In this document: positions 34,090 to 47,125 of the stretch, in pieces
Numbering within the stretch: the stretch's first letter is position 1
Layout: each line of letters starts with the position of its first letter
Assembly (NCBI RefSeq): GCF_000003815.2
Contig: NC_049981.1
Span: 1,204,600-1,268,599 of the forward strand
Source of the DNA: Branchiostoma floridae
Taxonomy: Eukaryota > Chordata > Leptocardii > Amphioxiformes > Branchiostomatidae
Reading direction: 5' to 3'
DNA length: 64,000 bases
Program-made: the position numbers and the translations under genes
The notes under the pieces: generated by a model
The model's database searches: none
What the model was told of the DNA's origin: nothing
The model's input: the letters and a program-made list of their open reading frames with translations, nothing else

Positions 34090-34385
34090 AGAGGGAAAAC
34101 TGCCACCATTGTTGCAGTAGTAAGCCTCTCGAGTACAACACAGGGCAGCTGTGAGTTTACAGCAACACGTCCAGCATCGTAGAGCCGCGAGTCCTGTCTT
34201 GGTAAAATACTACACAATACAATAGTGGATGCAGGGAAACAATCTCTTGCTTTACCAATCAGTTGGTCAACGTCTATGACTTCCTGATGACTCCTGCCTG
34301 TGGAGAGATCGTTGGTGCCAACATGTATGCAGACCTGGACATCTGATACACCAAAACCAACATTACGATTACAATACTATCTTCA
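34090..34385 (-). pseudogene. SGNH/GDSL-type esterase fragment, probably from a retroelement
   Basis: A minus-strand frame contains VSDVQVCIHVGTNDLSTGR, then ARDCFPASTIVLCSILPRQD. HVGTNDL is the block with the conserved Gly-x-Asn-Asp of SGNH hydrolases, and P-A-S-T-I-V-L-x-S-I-L-P-R follows at the usual distance. Such domains occur in ORF1 of some LINEs and in other repeats. The catalytic Ser-containing start is not present. Confidence 0.5.
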
Positions 34386-34389
34386 GCAA

Positions 34390-36540
34390 CTCTCGCAGTA
34401 CGGTTTGCATATACATAACATTCAAACCCTGAGGATGAAACATCAGAGAACAGTAAAACGACAGAAAGGTCAGCTACTGCGTCCATGTTTTCCAAAAGGG
34501 AATTCTATCAGGCTTTACCAACACCTTGTACTGTACTACTACAGTACACAAAAAGTAGGCTGGGCAAAAATTACTGTAATTCACTTTATGTTCACGGTAG
34601 CAAAATTTCGCGGTGTGAGAAAAAATTAAGTGTTAACGGCACTCTATGTTCGCGGTGGCGGCGGTTCACCAAAAGAAAGTCGGCCTGTTTCGGCCGTGAT
34701 TTGATGACAGCGCACGGAACGCAACAGGGCCAATGACCCCTGATATGTCGCAATCACATTTGCCGCATAGGCTGACGGGATACCCACGCCAAACACAAGA
34801 ACCTCAACACAAGCGACGCGGGCGCCATTTTGAAATATTTTCGGCGTGAAAGACGGCGCTAAGTTTTAAACTTTCAGCGTAATTTGTGGACACAAATTGT
34901 ACACAAATTGTACACAAGGAGGTGAAGAGTTTATCTCTCCGATATTTACAGTAGTTCCAACTCAGAATTATGAAACGAACGTCTTTTTTTCGGCATGTAA
35001 GCGGAGTTTTGTTTGCCACGTTTCTAGTCGTAAAAATTTCCCCGCTATTATTGTTGTGAATCTTAGTTGCTGTAATTCCATAGCCATTACTTGTATTTGT
35101 AAAGACCGGTACTACTCAGTTTTATTTTTTGTTCTGTTTTTAACTTGTAGAAATCTAGTTAAACTATGATAATGTACTAAGTAGATTGTTATCGCAGCCA
35201 TGTCACGGCGTGTACGTAAGTTTTGTTAGTAAACAAAGCCGATATGTTTCTTTTTCCTCCGGTCGCCGGTGGCACATTTCTATACGCCGCTAAGTACCGA
35301 GCAAAAAAAGAAGTTTAGCGACGAGGTTTTGTTAGCATATAAAGTAATATTTACAAGCATAATGTATTTGTACTCATCACCTGAAATTCCGCGACTTTGT
35401 TGAAAATTCCTTTGTCTAACGCTTGGCTTGGGTACCGCCATTTTGTAACATTTTTTTATGTATCGCTAGCTGTAGCTCAAGTATCTCAAATTAATACACA
35501 TAGGCTGTTATGAAACTATGTTAGATCCTGTAGTAACTCCTTGCTTGAATAGCACTGTAGTAGTTTTTTAGTTTGTAAATGTACACATGCTGCCTGCTAG
35601 CGGCGATGTAAACAAAATAGCGGTTTATGTTATCGTAACGTAAACATGAACATAAGTAAAAGAAATGACACAATTTTGTGCTTGTAGAATAAATGTTTTA
35701 TTTCTTGAGGAGAATTTGTGTTTGAGTTGTTATTGTGGCGATCGTTGCGTGTTGAAAGTGTGTTGTGTGAATGGATAAGACATTCGTAACGTACTAGTAA
35801 GTACTAGTTCTAAGTACTTGGATGGTAGCGGAGAAGGGGGAGGGGGGCGAAAGACGAATGATTTTTTAACGGCAATGATAACTTCGCGGCACAGACGTCA
35901 CCGTGAAAACCGTGAACATAAAGTTACCGTTAATAAAACAGGAATTACAGTATCTCACCTGCTCACCAAAATGTCACCTATAACCTTATTTCTTTCCCTC
36001 GGCGCTTTCCAGCCTCTGACGTCTCCCTACCACCAACAATGGCTGTTCCTCCCGTTGTCTGGGTGCAGAAAATTGTCCAAAAGGCTTGCAAGTTCAGAAA
36101 CTAACGTGTTTGCACAGAGTCTGGAATTCGTTTGTAAATTACGATGGTCTCTCTGTTCGGAGTTTTCTTGAGCTGTTCTAAGACAGGAATAGTTCATTTC
36201 CTAAGAGGGTTAACTCGCAGATGTTTGTTTTTTTCTGACGTATCTGTCGTGCATAATAGCTGTCGACGCATTTCCAAAAAGAGAGATATCATTAAAAGTA
36301 ATGTTGCAAACTTCGCTGTTCTTTAGCAAACCTGCATAATAAATTGAGATAAAAGTAAACGTCATTATAGTACCAAAATGGACAAAATTGCATTTGTTCA
36401 TGTACAAGCTTATGACCAACGCATCAGGAGGCTGGAGATTATGCATATGAGTCCATCTGATGGCATATACAGCCTTCTCTATGGAAGAAACAGGAAGAAT
36501 TTCGTATTAATTCATTAAACACAATGCGAGAGGAAGTACT
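34390..36540. other. Intergenic, no gene recognised
   Basis: AT-rich sequence with scattered open frames on the plus strand (for example 35818-36171) that lack recognisable domains or conserved splice context. No repeats of note. Confidence 0.5.
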
Positions 36541-36559
36541 ATTGTGCTTTATGAAATAG

Positions 36560-37642
36560 CATGGTAGATGACAGAAGTAAGAGACAGTGTTAGAGTAGAA
36601 TGCACCTGCACCAGTTGCACGTCTATCACAACTGTCTGCTCAACTCCATCATGGTATAGGTCCGATACTTTGCACAATGGCCAGGACTGTCGGCCACACC
36701 ACAAACAATAGGCTATTCCACGGCTTTCAGGACCGCCAGCATCCGAAACTGCCGCTCCCTCCACAGTGTACGAATGGCTTTGAACAAGCGAAGAACGACC
36801 TGGTAGACATTGGTCACACTGGCTCCAGCGAATAGTATGGCAGTTGACTACAAAATGTTCCCTGCGAACGTGCTGTCATAGGATGGTTGGCTACTCCAAG
36901 TACCTATGATAACTGCAATCTTTGTAAAGGAATGTCACCTGCAGATAAGTTCCGACTTCCTTGCAGCGCAAAATCAGCTGCCCAAAGGAACACGCTGGAC
37001 ATGATTGCACATACGCTAAGAAATCACCTTCCAGAAGAATCGTTGTGATACTTTACTAAGCGTCTTCTCTCTGTCAAGGCGCCCTCATGTAGTGGGGTCG
37101 TCATGGAATGCTTTCCAAATGCTTGGGATGGACCCTGGATTTCACAATGACTTCTTGGTTACCATGGAACATTGTGCAGTACTAGTGCTCCATTTTCTGC
37201 GTGAAATGGCTTTCCGATCTGACGAAACCCTTCCGCAGGACAGCGGCACCACGCAAAGAAGAGCTGTACCAAACAAGTCCAGAACACATTGAAGACGCGT
37301 GACCTGCAAGTAATCTGAAGTCGCCTCGGAGATTGGTACCTCCTCGGGGTGGTCCTCATCATCTGATGTCTCCATTGGTTCATAGTAGTCCGGATCATTC
37401 ATTGACACTGCGTCTTCCACTAGAATTGACACTTGTGACAAGGTTTCTGAATCCTGCACGCGGTTATCATGGGTGATTCGTGTCTTGTTGACGATGGTCG
37501 TCACTGATGGCTTGTTCTGGATTTCGACAGTTGCAACAGAAGGCTTGCACACATGTGTTGATACAAGATAACAAAGCAAATAAGTCAAATATATCAACTG
37601 GATCACATCATGTACGTGAAGATTGACTCCAAAACTTCTCAA
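36560..37642 (-). pseudogene. Decayed DDE transposase of an unassigned family
   Basis: On the minus strand an acidic segment (METSDDEDHPEEVP) leads into a block with CLVQLF, then GTWSSQPSYDSTFAGN, STAILFAGASVTNVY, and finally ADSPGHCAKYRTYTMME followed in another frame by VVIDVQLVQ. The W-S-S-Q-P, A-I-L-F and D-S-P-G-H-x-A-K-Y motifs recur in a group of animal DNA transposons whose name I cannot assign. Frameshifts and stops show it is inactive. 37700-38400 on the same strand is acidic and may be its N-terminus. Confidence 0.45.
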
Positions 37643-39499
37643 GAGGTATATCTTATCCTCGTTTCTTTAGCAGAGGCATGAACACTTTCATTGACATCTT
37701 CAGCTGTGGGCAGTCGGCCATTTTCAGACACGAAAGACTTCTCCCAAGTTAAAAGTTTTTTTTGTTCTTCATGTAACATCTTACTTAGTTAAGTTGATGC
37801 TACGGCCACACAGTTGTCATAGTCGGCTTTAATGGATTTGTTGCGCGGGTCCATCTTCAGCCTTGCCGTAAGTCTGTCCACACGCTGAATAGTTGCGGCA
37901 TCCTCGATCACAACTGCTGGGGCACTACCAAGGTTCGTTTGCCATTGGGTTCATTCCTGAAACAAGAATGATGTGGCTTAGGAACAGCTCCTTTGTAAAC
38001 TACTGACCAATACATGCTGGTGAGCCAGGTCCACCTCACGTACTCCGCCAGGCTGGTTAGCTCTCCTGATGATTTTCTCTTCAATTCTACCAGCGCTGTA
38101 CATGTGGGAAGGCGGCGAGCAAGAAGGGGAGTGCCATAAGATGTCTGCATGCACACGCTGGTCTTTACGGTATGCCGTCTGCAGCCCATGCTGTATTTGT
38201 GACGTGCAGATCTTCATCGAATGTTACGTCGCCAGGATGCTGCTGTGATAGCTCCTCGACATCAGGCGTTGTTTCGGGACTGAAGTCTGACAAATTGTTT
38301 TCGTCTTCATCATCTGACGGATGTACATGTCGTTATGTTCGGGCTCAGACAGACTGTACATGTCGTAGTCATCTTCGGGCTGAGGCTAAGGTTGAGAACA
38401 GTCGTTGCACTTGCTAGCCTCCAACTCATCATCAGCCTCCCCTCGATTCACCCGTCGGTAGCTCTCTCTGGAGATCCATAGGAGAAACAGAAAAAAAAGT
38501 GGATTTATTACTATTACTATTGTTGCATCTATAAGGTATGGTCCAGAAATTAAACCCTTTCGCAAAGTGCAAGGTATAAGTAGTCACAGTATTTGCATGG
38601 TCTATCTTTTAGAACGGTATACGTTTATGCTTGCATGATTCAATAAATCTCTGATTTAGATATAGCGAAGATGAAAAAGTTACATTTCAGGGTTTACTTG
38701 TGTGCATCATTGGTGCTTCTTATGGATCCTTTTTTCTGCACTGGTGTCCTAGGAGGTGTGGCCAGGAATGACGAACCATTTGATTCTCCCCTGAGAATAA
38801 AGAAAGTATGTTTTTTTACTAAATGTCATGAAATAATTGTATTAAATCATAGGACACATCGTACTGATATTTTAATGTTTGACTATAGAAATTAATTTGA
38901 GATTTATTGCAAAACAGTTTGAGTAAATGTACATGGTACAGTTTAATGTAAATGTTTGTTATAAGTATTTTTGGAGATTTGTACTTTATCCCAGCACTTA
39001 AGCTACAAGGAGACCGGCCTGGAGTCAACACGTGTACACGGCTGGCAGCTGTCTGCATGCCTGGTTTCCTATATGTATCAGATGCAGTTGTAGTGTGTGA
39101 AAACATAACTATATCATTAAGTCTACATGGAAGAATGGATAGCTGACTGAGGGGATATGGTAACATGTCGTACCACTTAGTTTCTGAATCCGAACAACTG
39201 GCTGAATTTTGAAATTCTTCTTATGTATATTAACTACCTAATAAAATGCTTTCAATCTCATTTTCTAGAAATGAGCTCACAGCATTTTTTCTAGAAATGA
39301 GCTCACAGCCCGAGTCTTCCTAATTTGAAATTAGAGCTTATAGTGACGTTTGTTTTTATCTTACTTTGAGCATAATGTTTATGAAAGACAGTGGAATTAA
39401 AATTCAAAAGTACCGAGTGTGAGTAAGTTGAAGACTAATGTAATGGAGTAAATTAAGAAGGTTTGACTGCATCTTAAAATAAACATGTTCTACAGAAAC

Positions 39500-42110
39500 T
39501 CACGTTGCACTGCCACCGTCTTCGAACTCGTCCAGCTCTGGCTCTGGGTCCAGTGGATCCATCCATATCATCACTCTACTTCTGACTGCCTCACTCATGT
39601 AGGTGAAATGTTGAGTGAAGTCATGAACCATGTCAGGGAAGGGGTTGTGACTTTTTTTTGCACGTGTTTGGCCATTGTACAGCAAAAGCTTGCTCACTGG
39701 CATAGGGACCTCTTGTTGAATGCATTGTTGAAAGTGCTCCCCGAAGAAAGTTGTGTACCTGCTTGATAGAGGTTGACCTTAAGTGGCGCATTACTGGGCC
39801 AGCAGGATGGAAGGGGTTGGTCCTGTGAGGGGGCATCATGGAGAATTACCCGCTTCCACGTGACAGTGGATGCCATGCCCCGGACGAAAGAAGTCACCCA
39901 CGCGCTCACTCCATGCCTGCGCATCTCTTTGATACTTCTTCAGCAGTGCCACAGGGATCCTCGTTCTCTTTTGCATGGGGAAAAGTTTCCCCACTTGCCA
40001 TATCTTACTTGCACAGCCTCGGTTTTCACTGCATTCTACTGCTGCAGCAGCTCGAGCTGTGAACATATTCCATTATTCATTCACCTCACAGGTATATACG
40101 TAGTAGTAGTATATGGGTAGCGATTGATACATAGCTATGGAACATTGAACTACATTCCGTTACAAAATGTAAATCGATACCTATATTGTACAGTCAAAAT
40201 CTCTAAGGAACAAAAATTTCCACGTAGTACATCAGAAGAAAACGTACAGAAGACAAGAAAATTAAAATGACAGAAATGGCACCGCGGTAAAAATTCCAAA
40301 TCAACAGATCATTTCGTGAATACGTAGTCGATACATGGGAATGTCAAACTATAACTGTCAATTGAAAGATAAAGGTTTGAAACTTATTGTTTTGCATTTT
40401 TATCGGCGCCGCTTTGCCTTCGGAAGACTTGATGTGGCTCCAACGCCCATATACGTCACAATTAACGAACAGCTGACCGCCTTCCACATCGATGCCTTAG
40501 ATGCAGCCGATTTCGTCCATTTCAGGAGGTTCCAGATGACGATAGTTGGCGGGCGTCAGTTTGGAAGGCCGCCGGGGCTTAGCTCCCTTCACTTGTTGCG
40601 TACGGGATGGAATACGAGGCGGATGGCTGTCGACTGTATTGATTCTTCTCCACGGGCGCTTTTGGTATAGAGGTGCGCGATATTCGGGATCATACTCTGC
40701 CTGGCTAGGGTGCCAGTGACTGTACATTGTGTGCTTCACAGTAGGCGCTGAAGACTTCCTCGTCGTTGATGAACGAGTAGGCTTGCAGTTTGTGAATTCT
40801 CGCTTGATGACGGAGATACCTAGCGACACGGGCTTTCTCCGTTTCTCTATCAGCTGGAACCGGGCGACCTGCACGTGCTTACACTTGCCATACAAACTTT
40901 CCAGCCACACATAGTCCTTGCACTTGCACTCACCGATGACTGCGTTTGCGATGTGTCAGTCCCTTCGCTGGAGATCGGGTGGCATCACTCTGTAAGAATT
41001 TTACAAATAAACAAATGTTCAGACTTATGCAATTATTATTACAAGTGGGTTGCTTATTAAAGAAAATGTATTCTGAACATGCCACTTAGAACGAGTGAAG
41101 AAAATGTATTCTGAAATGTCACTTAGAAAAAAAAAGAAACAATAGCATATTTTCATAAATTGGAGAGGGATATTTAGACAACAAATAAAAAATCTGTCAT
41201 GCATTTGTTATGTTTTGCAAATATGCTAACCGTGATTGAAGTTGCGAAATCATACCGTCTTCTTTCTGGGTGTCGTCTGCCTCAACTGTCACTCCGGACA
41301 CGTAGTAGATCCCGGCACTTGCAGTGCGCTGCTTCCGGGTAAGCAAGAACAACACCCTCCCGTCCAGCACCCTCCTCTTGGCATCCTTTGGCATCCTCAC
41401 CTCTTGCAGGTTCTGCTTAACGTTGTTGGCGGCCCTATGGTCCCACAGTTTCATAAGATCGGCTGTGGCTGTTGTTAGATGGATGGCTGTCAGCTCAGTG
41501 ACAGGCAACCAAACGACCCAGTGCATCAGACACACCAAACGATCCAGTGCATCATCATGGATACTTCTTAGGGCCCTTTCACTCTTGTTGCTTGTATGTA
41601 GGCCAGGTGTCCCCCAGAAGTGTGCGCTGTGTACCCGTCCATCCGCTAAAGCGGGTAGCCAGCTGTCTACCATCCAGTTCTGCTTAATGTAGTCGATGAC
41701 ACCCCTACAGACGTCCTCGTCCATGTCTGTGGACCCTAGCGTTGTTTTATGATGCCAAATCTTGCCCATACTTCCTCATAACTCCCACTCCGCCTGATGC
41801 ACTTGAACGCCATGGCTACTGTCTGTCGTATGTCCTCCTCTGGTTCACTTCTCAAGAACATCCCTCATAGCGTGGAACCAACACAACAGTACTGGCATGT
41901 CTGCTCCTTCGAGAGCCAACCTTAATGGCCCATGCTTGTCTATTACACAAGCTGGCTTCCATGGCTCTTCTGTGTGGCATGTCGTGACTTTTGCGAAGCT
42001 ACCATTGTCGGAAATGTCCTCATTTACAAACTGATGGTTACAGTCTTCGTTGCCGCATGGGACGCTCCCCTTCACGGCCTGTAGAACGAAACGGAGTGTT
42101 TCCTGGTTGC
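39500..42110 (-). pseudogene. MULE-type transposase with SWIM zinc finger, broken
   Basis: Read right to left: TLRFVLQAVKG with CNEDCNHQ-type cysteines, then WKPACVIDKHGPLRLALEGA and LLCWFHAMRDVLEK, a stop/frameshift, EPEEDIRQTVAMAF, the ORF 41197-41769 (HFWGTPGLHTSNKSERALRS), and a SWIM finger CKCKDYVWLESLYGKCKH near 40870-40935. The D-x-x-x-x-L-x-x-A / WFH block and SWIM finger are MULE hallmarks. Frames at 39500-40066 downstream probably encode its C-terminal part. At least one frameshift makes it a pseudogene. Confidence 0.72.
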
Positions 42111-42939
42111 GTAGCTACAGAAAGAGGGTTGCATACAAAAGGACACTTTGTAACTTCTTAAATGTGTCCAAGCTTCCAAGGTCAGAAACTTCAGTTAAAA
42201 TACACTACTATGCAAAACACTGGATGAATTACGGAGCCCCCAGTCTCTGGAATTGAAAACCAAAGTCAAACTATCTTGTTTGTGTGATAATTGCTGCACA
42301 CGCTTTTGTTAGTGTTTATTTCTGGGAAATTTTACTCCTCGTAAGCGAAGCACAATCCCATTTTCTTGTAGCTTGAATGAAAGCGTCAGCAAAGTACATG
42401 AGAGTGAAAGTGTGCGTGTGCCAAAATAATAACCATATCACCAACTTACCCATTTAAACTGCGCCCCCGCATAAGCCCTCCCAACTCCCTCTGCTGCGAA
42501 CTCATGCACACATCATCATCACTCATGCACAAAAACCAGAGTAATGCTCAAGGCTTTATTTCAATTGAGACAAGACAGACTTTCTTTCCTTTCAAACCGT
42601 TCCAGTCCGTAAATATTATAACATCGTCCGCTCGTTACCGTACTTTCGCCACAAGTCTCTGCCCGAGTTTAATTACAGCGTTCGACGTACGTTTATTCTA
42701 ACTCTTCCCATCTTCACGGGTCTTACGCCTTAACCAATCACTTTCCAAGTTTTCCCGACATCTATTGTAAACAATTGCAAACCCTCAAAGCACCCTCTGT
42801 TACAATTGTTTTCTCAACATACACAAGTTCGGTTCCTTACAATCATCCATTAATCTCTCACAACAAGTAAGTCTCAATACTCTGATTTACACAAAATACA
42901 TATCTAAGTATTCCAACTGATTATTTTTCAGACCTCATT

Positions 42940-43235
42940 GTTTGGAAAAGATCTGGCCCAATGGCCTTTCTCACCACATCTGTTACACTTGTCGTCGGGC
43001 TGAGGCTGTCTCCTCGGACGGTTAAAGCCTGCCCTACCACTAGAACTTGACGATTGCTATTTATCTACGTTGCTTTTGAGGCGGTCCGGAGGACCCTGCC
43101 TCCGTATCACGAACCTGGCGATATTCATCCACGGCCCTATATCTCTTAATGAAACCATGCATCGTTCTATTGTCTTTTTGTAGCACTGGGTCTCCCAAAA
43201 TATCAAGGATAAGATCCCTGAAAAAACTTTCAACT
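42940..43235 (-). pseudogene. Gag-like fragment with degenerate CCHC knuckle
   Basis: The minus-strand frame reads LVESFFRDLILDILGDP, then FIKRYRAVDEYRQVRD, a stop, and later DKCNRCGEKGHWARS. This is a CCHC zinc knuckle with the final Cys replaced by Ser. It is typical of gag or transposon proteins; no polymerase is adjacent. Confidence 0.45.
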
Positions 43236-43280
43236 AGCTGTCTCAGACCGCTAGTTGAAAGAATACGCGGCCTAGTTGAA

Positions 43281-43339
43281 AGAATACGCGGCCATCTTAC
43301 AGCGCTATAGTAAAGCGCTGTAAGATGGCCGCGTATTCT
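43281..43339. repeat. Perfect hairpin with 26-bp arms
   Basis: Arms at 43281-43306 and 43314-43339 are exact complements separated by 7 bases. Just upstream, ctagttgaaagaatacgcgg is repeated twice. It could be the end of a palindromic element. Confidence 0.85.
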
Positions 43340-43469
43340 TTTGCCCTGGCATGATTCTGGTGTTTTGCTGTCACCGCTAGGGTCTCTATCAGTCCGATGG
43401 CCCTCCTCCCATTAAAAGCCGCCGCTGGCCGTGACGCCAGGTGAATGAGTTATTGTCTAATACCATCCA

Positions 43470-43800
43470 CCGCCATACATGTGCAACCGCTTGGTCGCTT
43501 GATATAGAGTGAACCCACAGAGTCTGTGTCAAAGAACACTCAGCGCCTGCGCCAACAAACACAGCATGCCCGACGTGAAATTTATCTCGCCCGCCATGTA
43601 TGTAACCGCTTGGTCGCTTGTTAGAGAGTGAACACACAAAGTTATGTCAAAGAACACTCAGCTAGCAGCGCCAACGAACACAGCATACACGACGCGAAAT
43701 TTATCTCACCCGCCAAGTGTGTAACCGCTCAGCCGTTCAACAACACTTCACCAACGACGGCGACGAACACAACATGCGTGAAATAAATGTACCTCCGCCC
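43470..43800. repeat. Tandem repeat, about 120 bp period
   Basis: accgcttggtcgcttg recurs at about 43486 and 43605, with a diverged third copy at about 43724. Each is followed by tcaaagaacactcagc and cgaaatttatctc. Confidence 0.8.
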
Positions 43801-45159
43801 GCCAAAGTCTCTGTCAGCGTGCCGAACCCTCACCACGTCCAGACCGGGAGGATGGTTGCAGGGAATGCGCTCTCGTTAATTAATAGTCTCATTGTCCTTG
43901 TATAGTAAAGGATGACGTCATAGGCGGATTGATCCAATTATCGCGCAGTGTGAATAGGGGCTTCAGGAACATTTCTGCCATGTCTGACCTAAGGTAACCC
44001 CGACGCTGACGAGTTGTAAACAATGAAGGGAAGGTGCGAAATTCTGCTATATGTGCTTAAACCAGTTCCATTTATCTGTTTAGGATAAGTGATAACTGTT
44101 CACACTTGCCCTGTGTGCGTTGACGTCTGTATGATGAACGATGGAGCTTGTTTGGTCGCTCAAGACGTCGGTAGGTGAGTTCCTAGCTTTGTTTGTCCAC
44201 TTCGCCCTCCACTCTTAGACGGGTTGTCCACTTTTGGATGTGAAATGTCCGGTGGTAATAAGACCCTTTTCGTCGGACTTTGGTGCTTCAAAGACGGGGA
44301 GACAGTCCATCTACCGCACTTTGGTCCGATACACAGCCGATGGCAACAATGAGTCACTTTAAACACCACTTTTGTAAGGCATACTCAGGGACATATTTGT
44401 AAGTGCGGCAGCTATAAAAGCGCCACCTGTCGATTGAAAGAGCCTTAGCAAAAGCTTCAAGGGCCACTTCCATCTTGTTCCTCTTTTATTATGACGGGTT
44501 CCATTGCCATCTGTAGAATGTTGGAAATGGAAGTCTACAGCAAAATGCATAAGTTGGAATTGTTGAAGAAATGAATACATTTTGATAGAAATGTATGGAT
44601 GAATGAAGGGTTTCTTATGATAATGACCCACCCTGATGTGCATACTGTGCTATGATTCACCACCAAATGAACGACCGAGCGTAGCCGAATGAAATGACTC
44701 TTGTTGTAGTAGGTATGCCGGTAAGTCTTGTAAATACCCATTTAGACTTCGGGCTTATAGCTTATATTTGGAAAATAACAGTTTGTATGATGCACTTCTC
44801 ATAAAGTGAAAAATGCATTGCCTCATTATTATATCCATCAGACATTGACAAGTTGACAAGTTTATTAAACACGCACAGGATAGTATGATGTTCCAGTTGG
44901 AAACATAAAGAATTGTTCTGTACATACACCTGGTAGCTCCATTGTGATGAAATATAAACAAAACTCGGGCACATATGCCATTAAACAATCCGTTAACATT
45001 TTCTTTTAAATATCAGGTACGTCTAAGTTCTTTATCTGCTACATGTAAACATTAAAAGTACTGGATATGTTACAGGTCTTGTTAAGCTCTGAACCCATAT
45101 CAAAACGCAAAAACAATATGAATCGATAACCAGGTAAGAATATCAGTTTCAAGAAACCA

Positions 45160-45480
45160 TTATGAGTTGAAAAGTCCAACCATGTAAGGAATAGGCGATT
45201 TCTTATAACGGACTGTTCGACACAATGGCGTATTCAGTTTGTGTGAGTTGCGGGTTTGTCGTTAAGAAATGTCTTGCCGAAGGGAAGGTAACCAGTTCCG
45301 GAACCCGGAGTTCAACAGAAATGTGGCGAATGAGCGACAAATGCTGACCCGTTGATCCGACAAGGTGATGAGGTTCAGAGTCTCCATTGCTGACTCGTAG
45401 CTGTGGTAACAGGGCCCAAGAATGATCTTGCAAGCCCTCTTCTGGATGCGTTAAAACATCAATCCAGTGTGTCTCACTGG
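45160..45480 (-). pseudogene. LINE reverse transcriptase C-terminal fragment
   Basis: The minus-strand frame reads RIQKRACKIILGPCYHSYES, then LITLSDQRVSICRSFATFLL, an in-frame stop, and VRYKKSPIPYMVGLFN near the end. The QKRA-C-K-I-I-L-G block and the S-P-I-P-Y ending are the conserved tail of jockey/CR1/L2-type LINE polymerases. The catalytic domain is absent. Confidence 0.7.
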
Positions 45481-45507
45481 TCTCTTGATGCACGGGAACA
45501 TGACTTG

Positions 45508-45544
45508 AAGCAAGGACGTTCTATCAGATAGAACGTCCTTGCTT
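45508..45544. repeat. Perfect palindrome with 18-bp arms
   Basis: aagcaaggacgttctatc and its exact complement are separated by a single A. It lies just upstream of the LINE fragment. Confidence 0.85.
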
Positions 45545-46754
45545 GAAGTAACCTCAGTCGTGTCAAGCACGGTTAACCGAGACAAACAGCGCGCGGTTAC
45601 ACAACCGAGGTCATGCGGTCTCCGCTGGTTCCTGAATAAGGCCACAGCCTGTAAATTGTATGTTTAACATCTACTGTAGAATTCACATTCAATGTGAGAG
45701 AGCGAAAAGAATAAATGTGGACAGCTAAACCAAGATATGCCGTAAAGCGTCCTCGCGTAAAGTAAGAAAACACAACAACACCGTAAGTTTGTTCAACGAC
45801 CATTGTAGTTACAAAGTGTGGTATCACTATGAGCCATCAAGTATTTTCTGTATTAAACATGGGTACAAAGTGACATTTGTGCGGTTTATTGATATCACCA
45901 AGGTGGAAACTACACCCAAGACAACCACACTGATGTCAACTCTACAACTACCGATTCCGAACGCTCATACAACGACGGTCATGGCTACCTCACAAGTGTA
46001 ATTCTACAACTTCAAGTCCAATCAAGGATATCACATGACATATTTTGCCATTTTTTCGTGACCATCTGTTGGAAAAAGGCCATTTTTTTTCTCCGACATA
46101 AGGTGTATATTAATAAGCGTGCTGCTGTCTGATGATATCCATTAAATTAACTTGCTGCGGCCTAACTGTCACAATGGTTCAAGTCCTTGGCCTGCTGACT
46201 GGTGCCAAGGACGATTAGAGTTTAAACGGCCACAGCCAGCCGCTTGGAAGGCTGGACGTGTCTGTCAGCATGTTTTCGTAACTTGTATCGTGCATGTTGA
46301 CTTAGGTTTCAAATCTTCTTGTTTCGTCAACCAAAAGGATGAAAGAAAACATGATATGCGATACTGCGGGGTTGCTTCAGTACATACAGGGAGAAAAGAT
46401 AGACCCGTTTCGTTACGGCTTTTACAGATGACCAACAGATGTTACAAATGGCAGGTCTACTGCTGAACGAATGTGCATTAGACACTCTAACCTCCGATCT
46501 CCCCAACTCGGACATGTTGCATATGCATGGCTAATCAAAGCCTTAACCATTTCTTGCAGTGGGAATTTCATTTGGTGGACCCTCCCTAGAGTGACAGTCA
46601 TTTACGGCTGTTCATTTGACACTTGTAGTGCCTAAAATACGACATATCAATGAATCCAGTTATATATTTACCTCCTCGTACATTGCAACCTAATCAACAC
46701 ACGAAAGCTTCAACTGAAGAGTATCGCATAAAAATGCACTATTATTACCGTACA

Positions 46755-46764
46755 TATTTATAAA
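46755..46764 (+). promoter_or_regulatory. Possible TATA box of the plus-strand gene
   Basis: TATTTATAAA lies about 300 bases before the start codon at 47059. Position is plausible for a promoter with a 5' UTR of about 270 bases, but such strings are frequent in this AT-rich DNA. Confidence 0.2.
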
Positions 46765-47058
46765 CTACCTTTCATCCAGGCATTAATTTTACACAAAATT
46801 AAACCTTAAAGACATTTGACCACTATTAGGACAATTGCTACCGCTGGTGTATTGGATCGTCCCTGTTAAAAGTCCTGGCACGACCCAGGCACGACCCAGC
46901 ACCGCCTGGTGCCCCTGAATCACTCGGCAGTACCCTCCAAGCATGAAATGAGGAAAACAGGCGCCCTGCCAGTCCCAGGGAGAGGACAAAGCCCTGGAGG
47001 CTGCAGCTAACTTCTTCAAACCAGGTCAAGGGAGAAAGTTCTGCAGACTGAGAAAAAC

Positions 47059-47125
47059 ATGAAGCCGGCGGGACAGATCGTCCTGCTTGCGGCCATTCTG
47101 ACGTTTGCTGAGCTGGTCACTGCAG
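47059..47125 (+). CDS. Exon 1: signal peptide
   Basis: The ATG in context aaaaacATGA opens 22 codons (MKPAGQIVLLAAILTFAELV...TA) with a basic start, a hydrophobic core and an Ala-x-Ala-like cleavage region. The donor GCAG|GTATCT leaves phase 1. Upstream of the ATG no in-frame extension is protein-like. Exon 2 lies 4.7 kb away. Confidence 0.82.

Noticed and set aside
35818-36171. 117-codon plus-strand frame
   Set aside because: Mixed composition without domain, splice partners or repeats of a known protein; likely chance.
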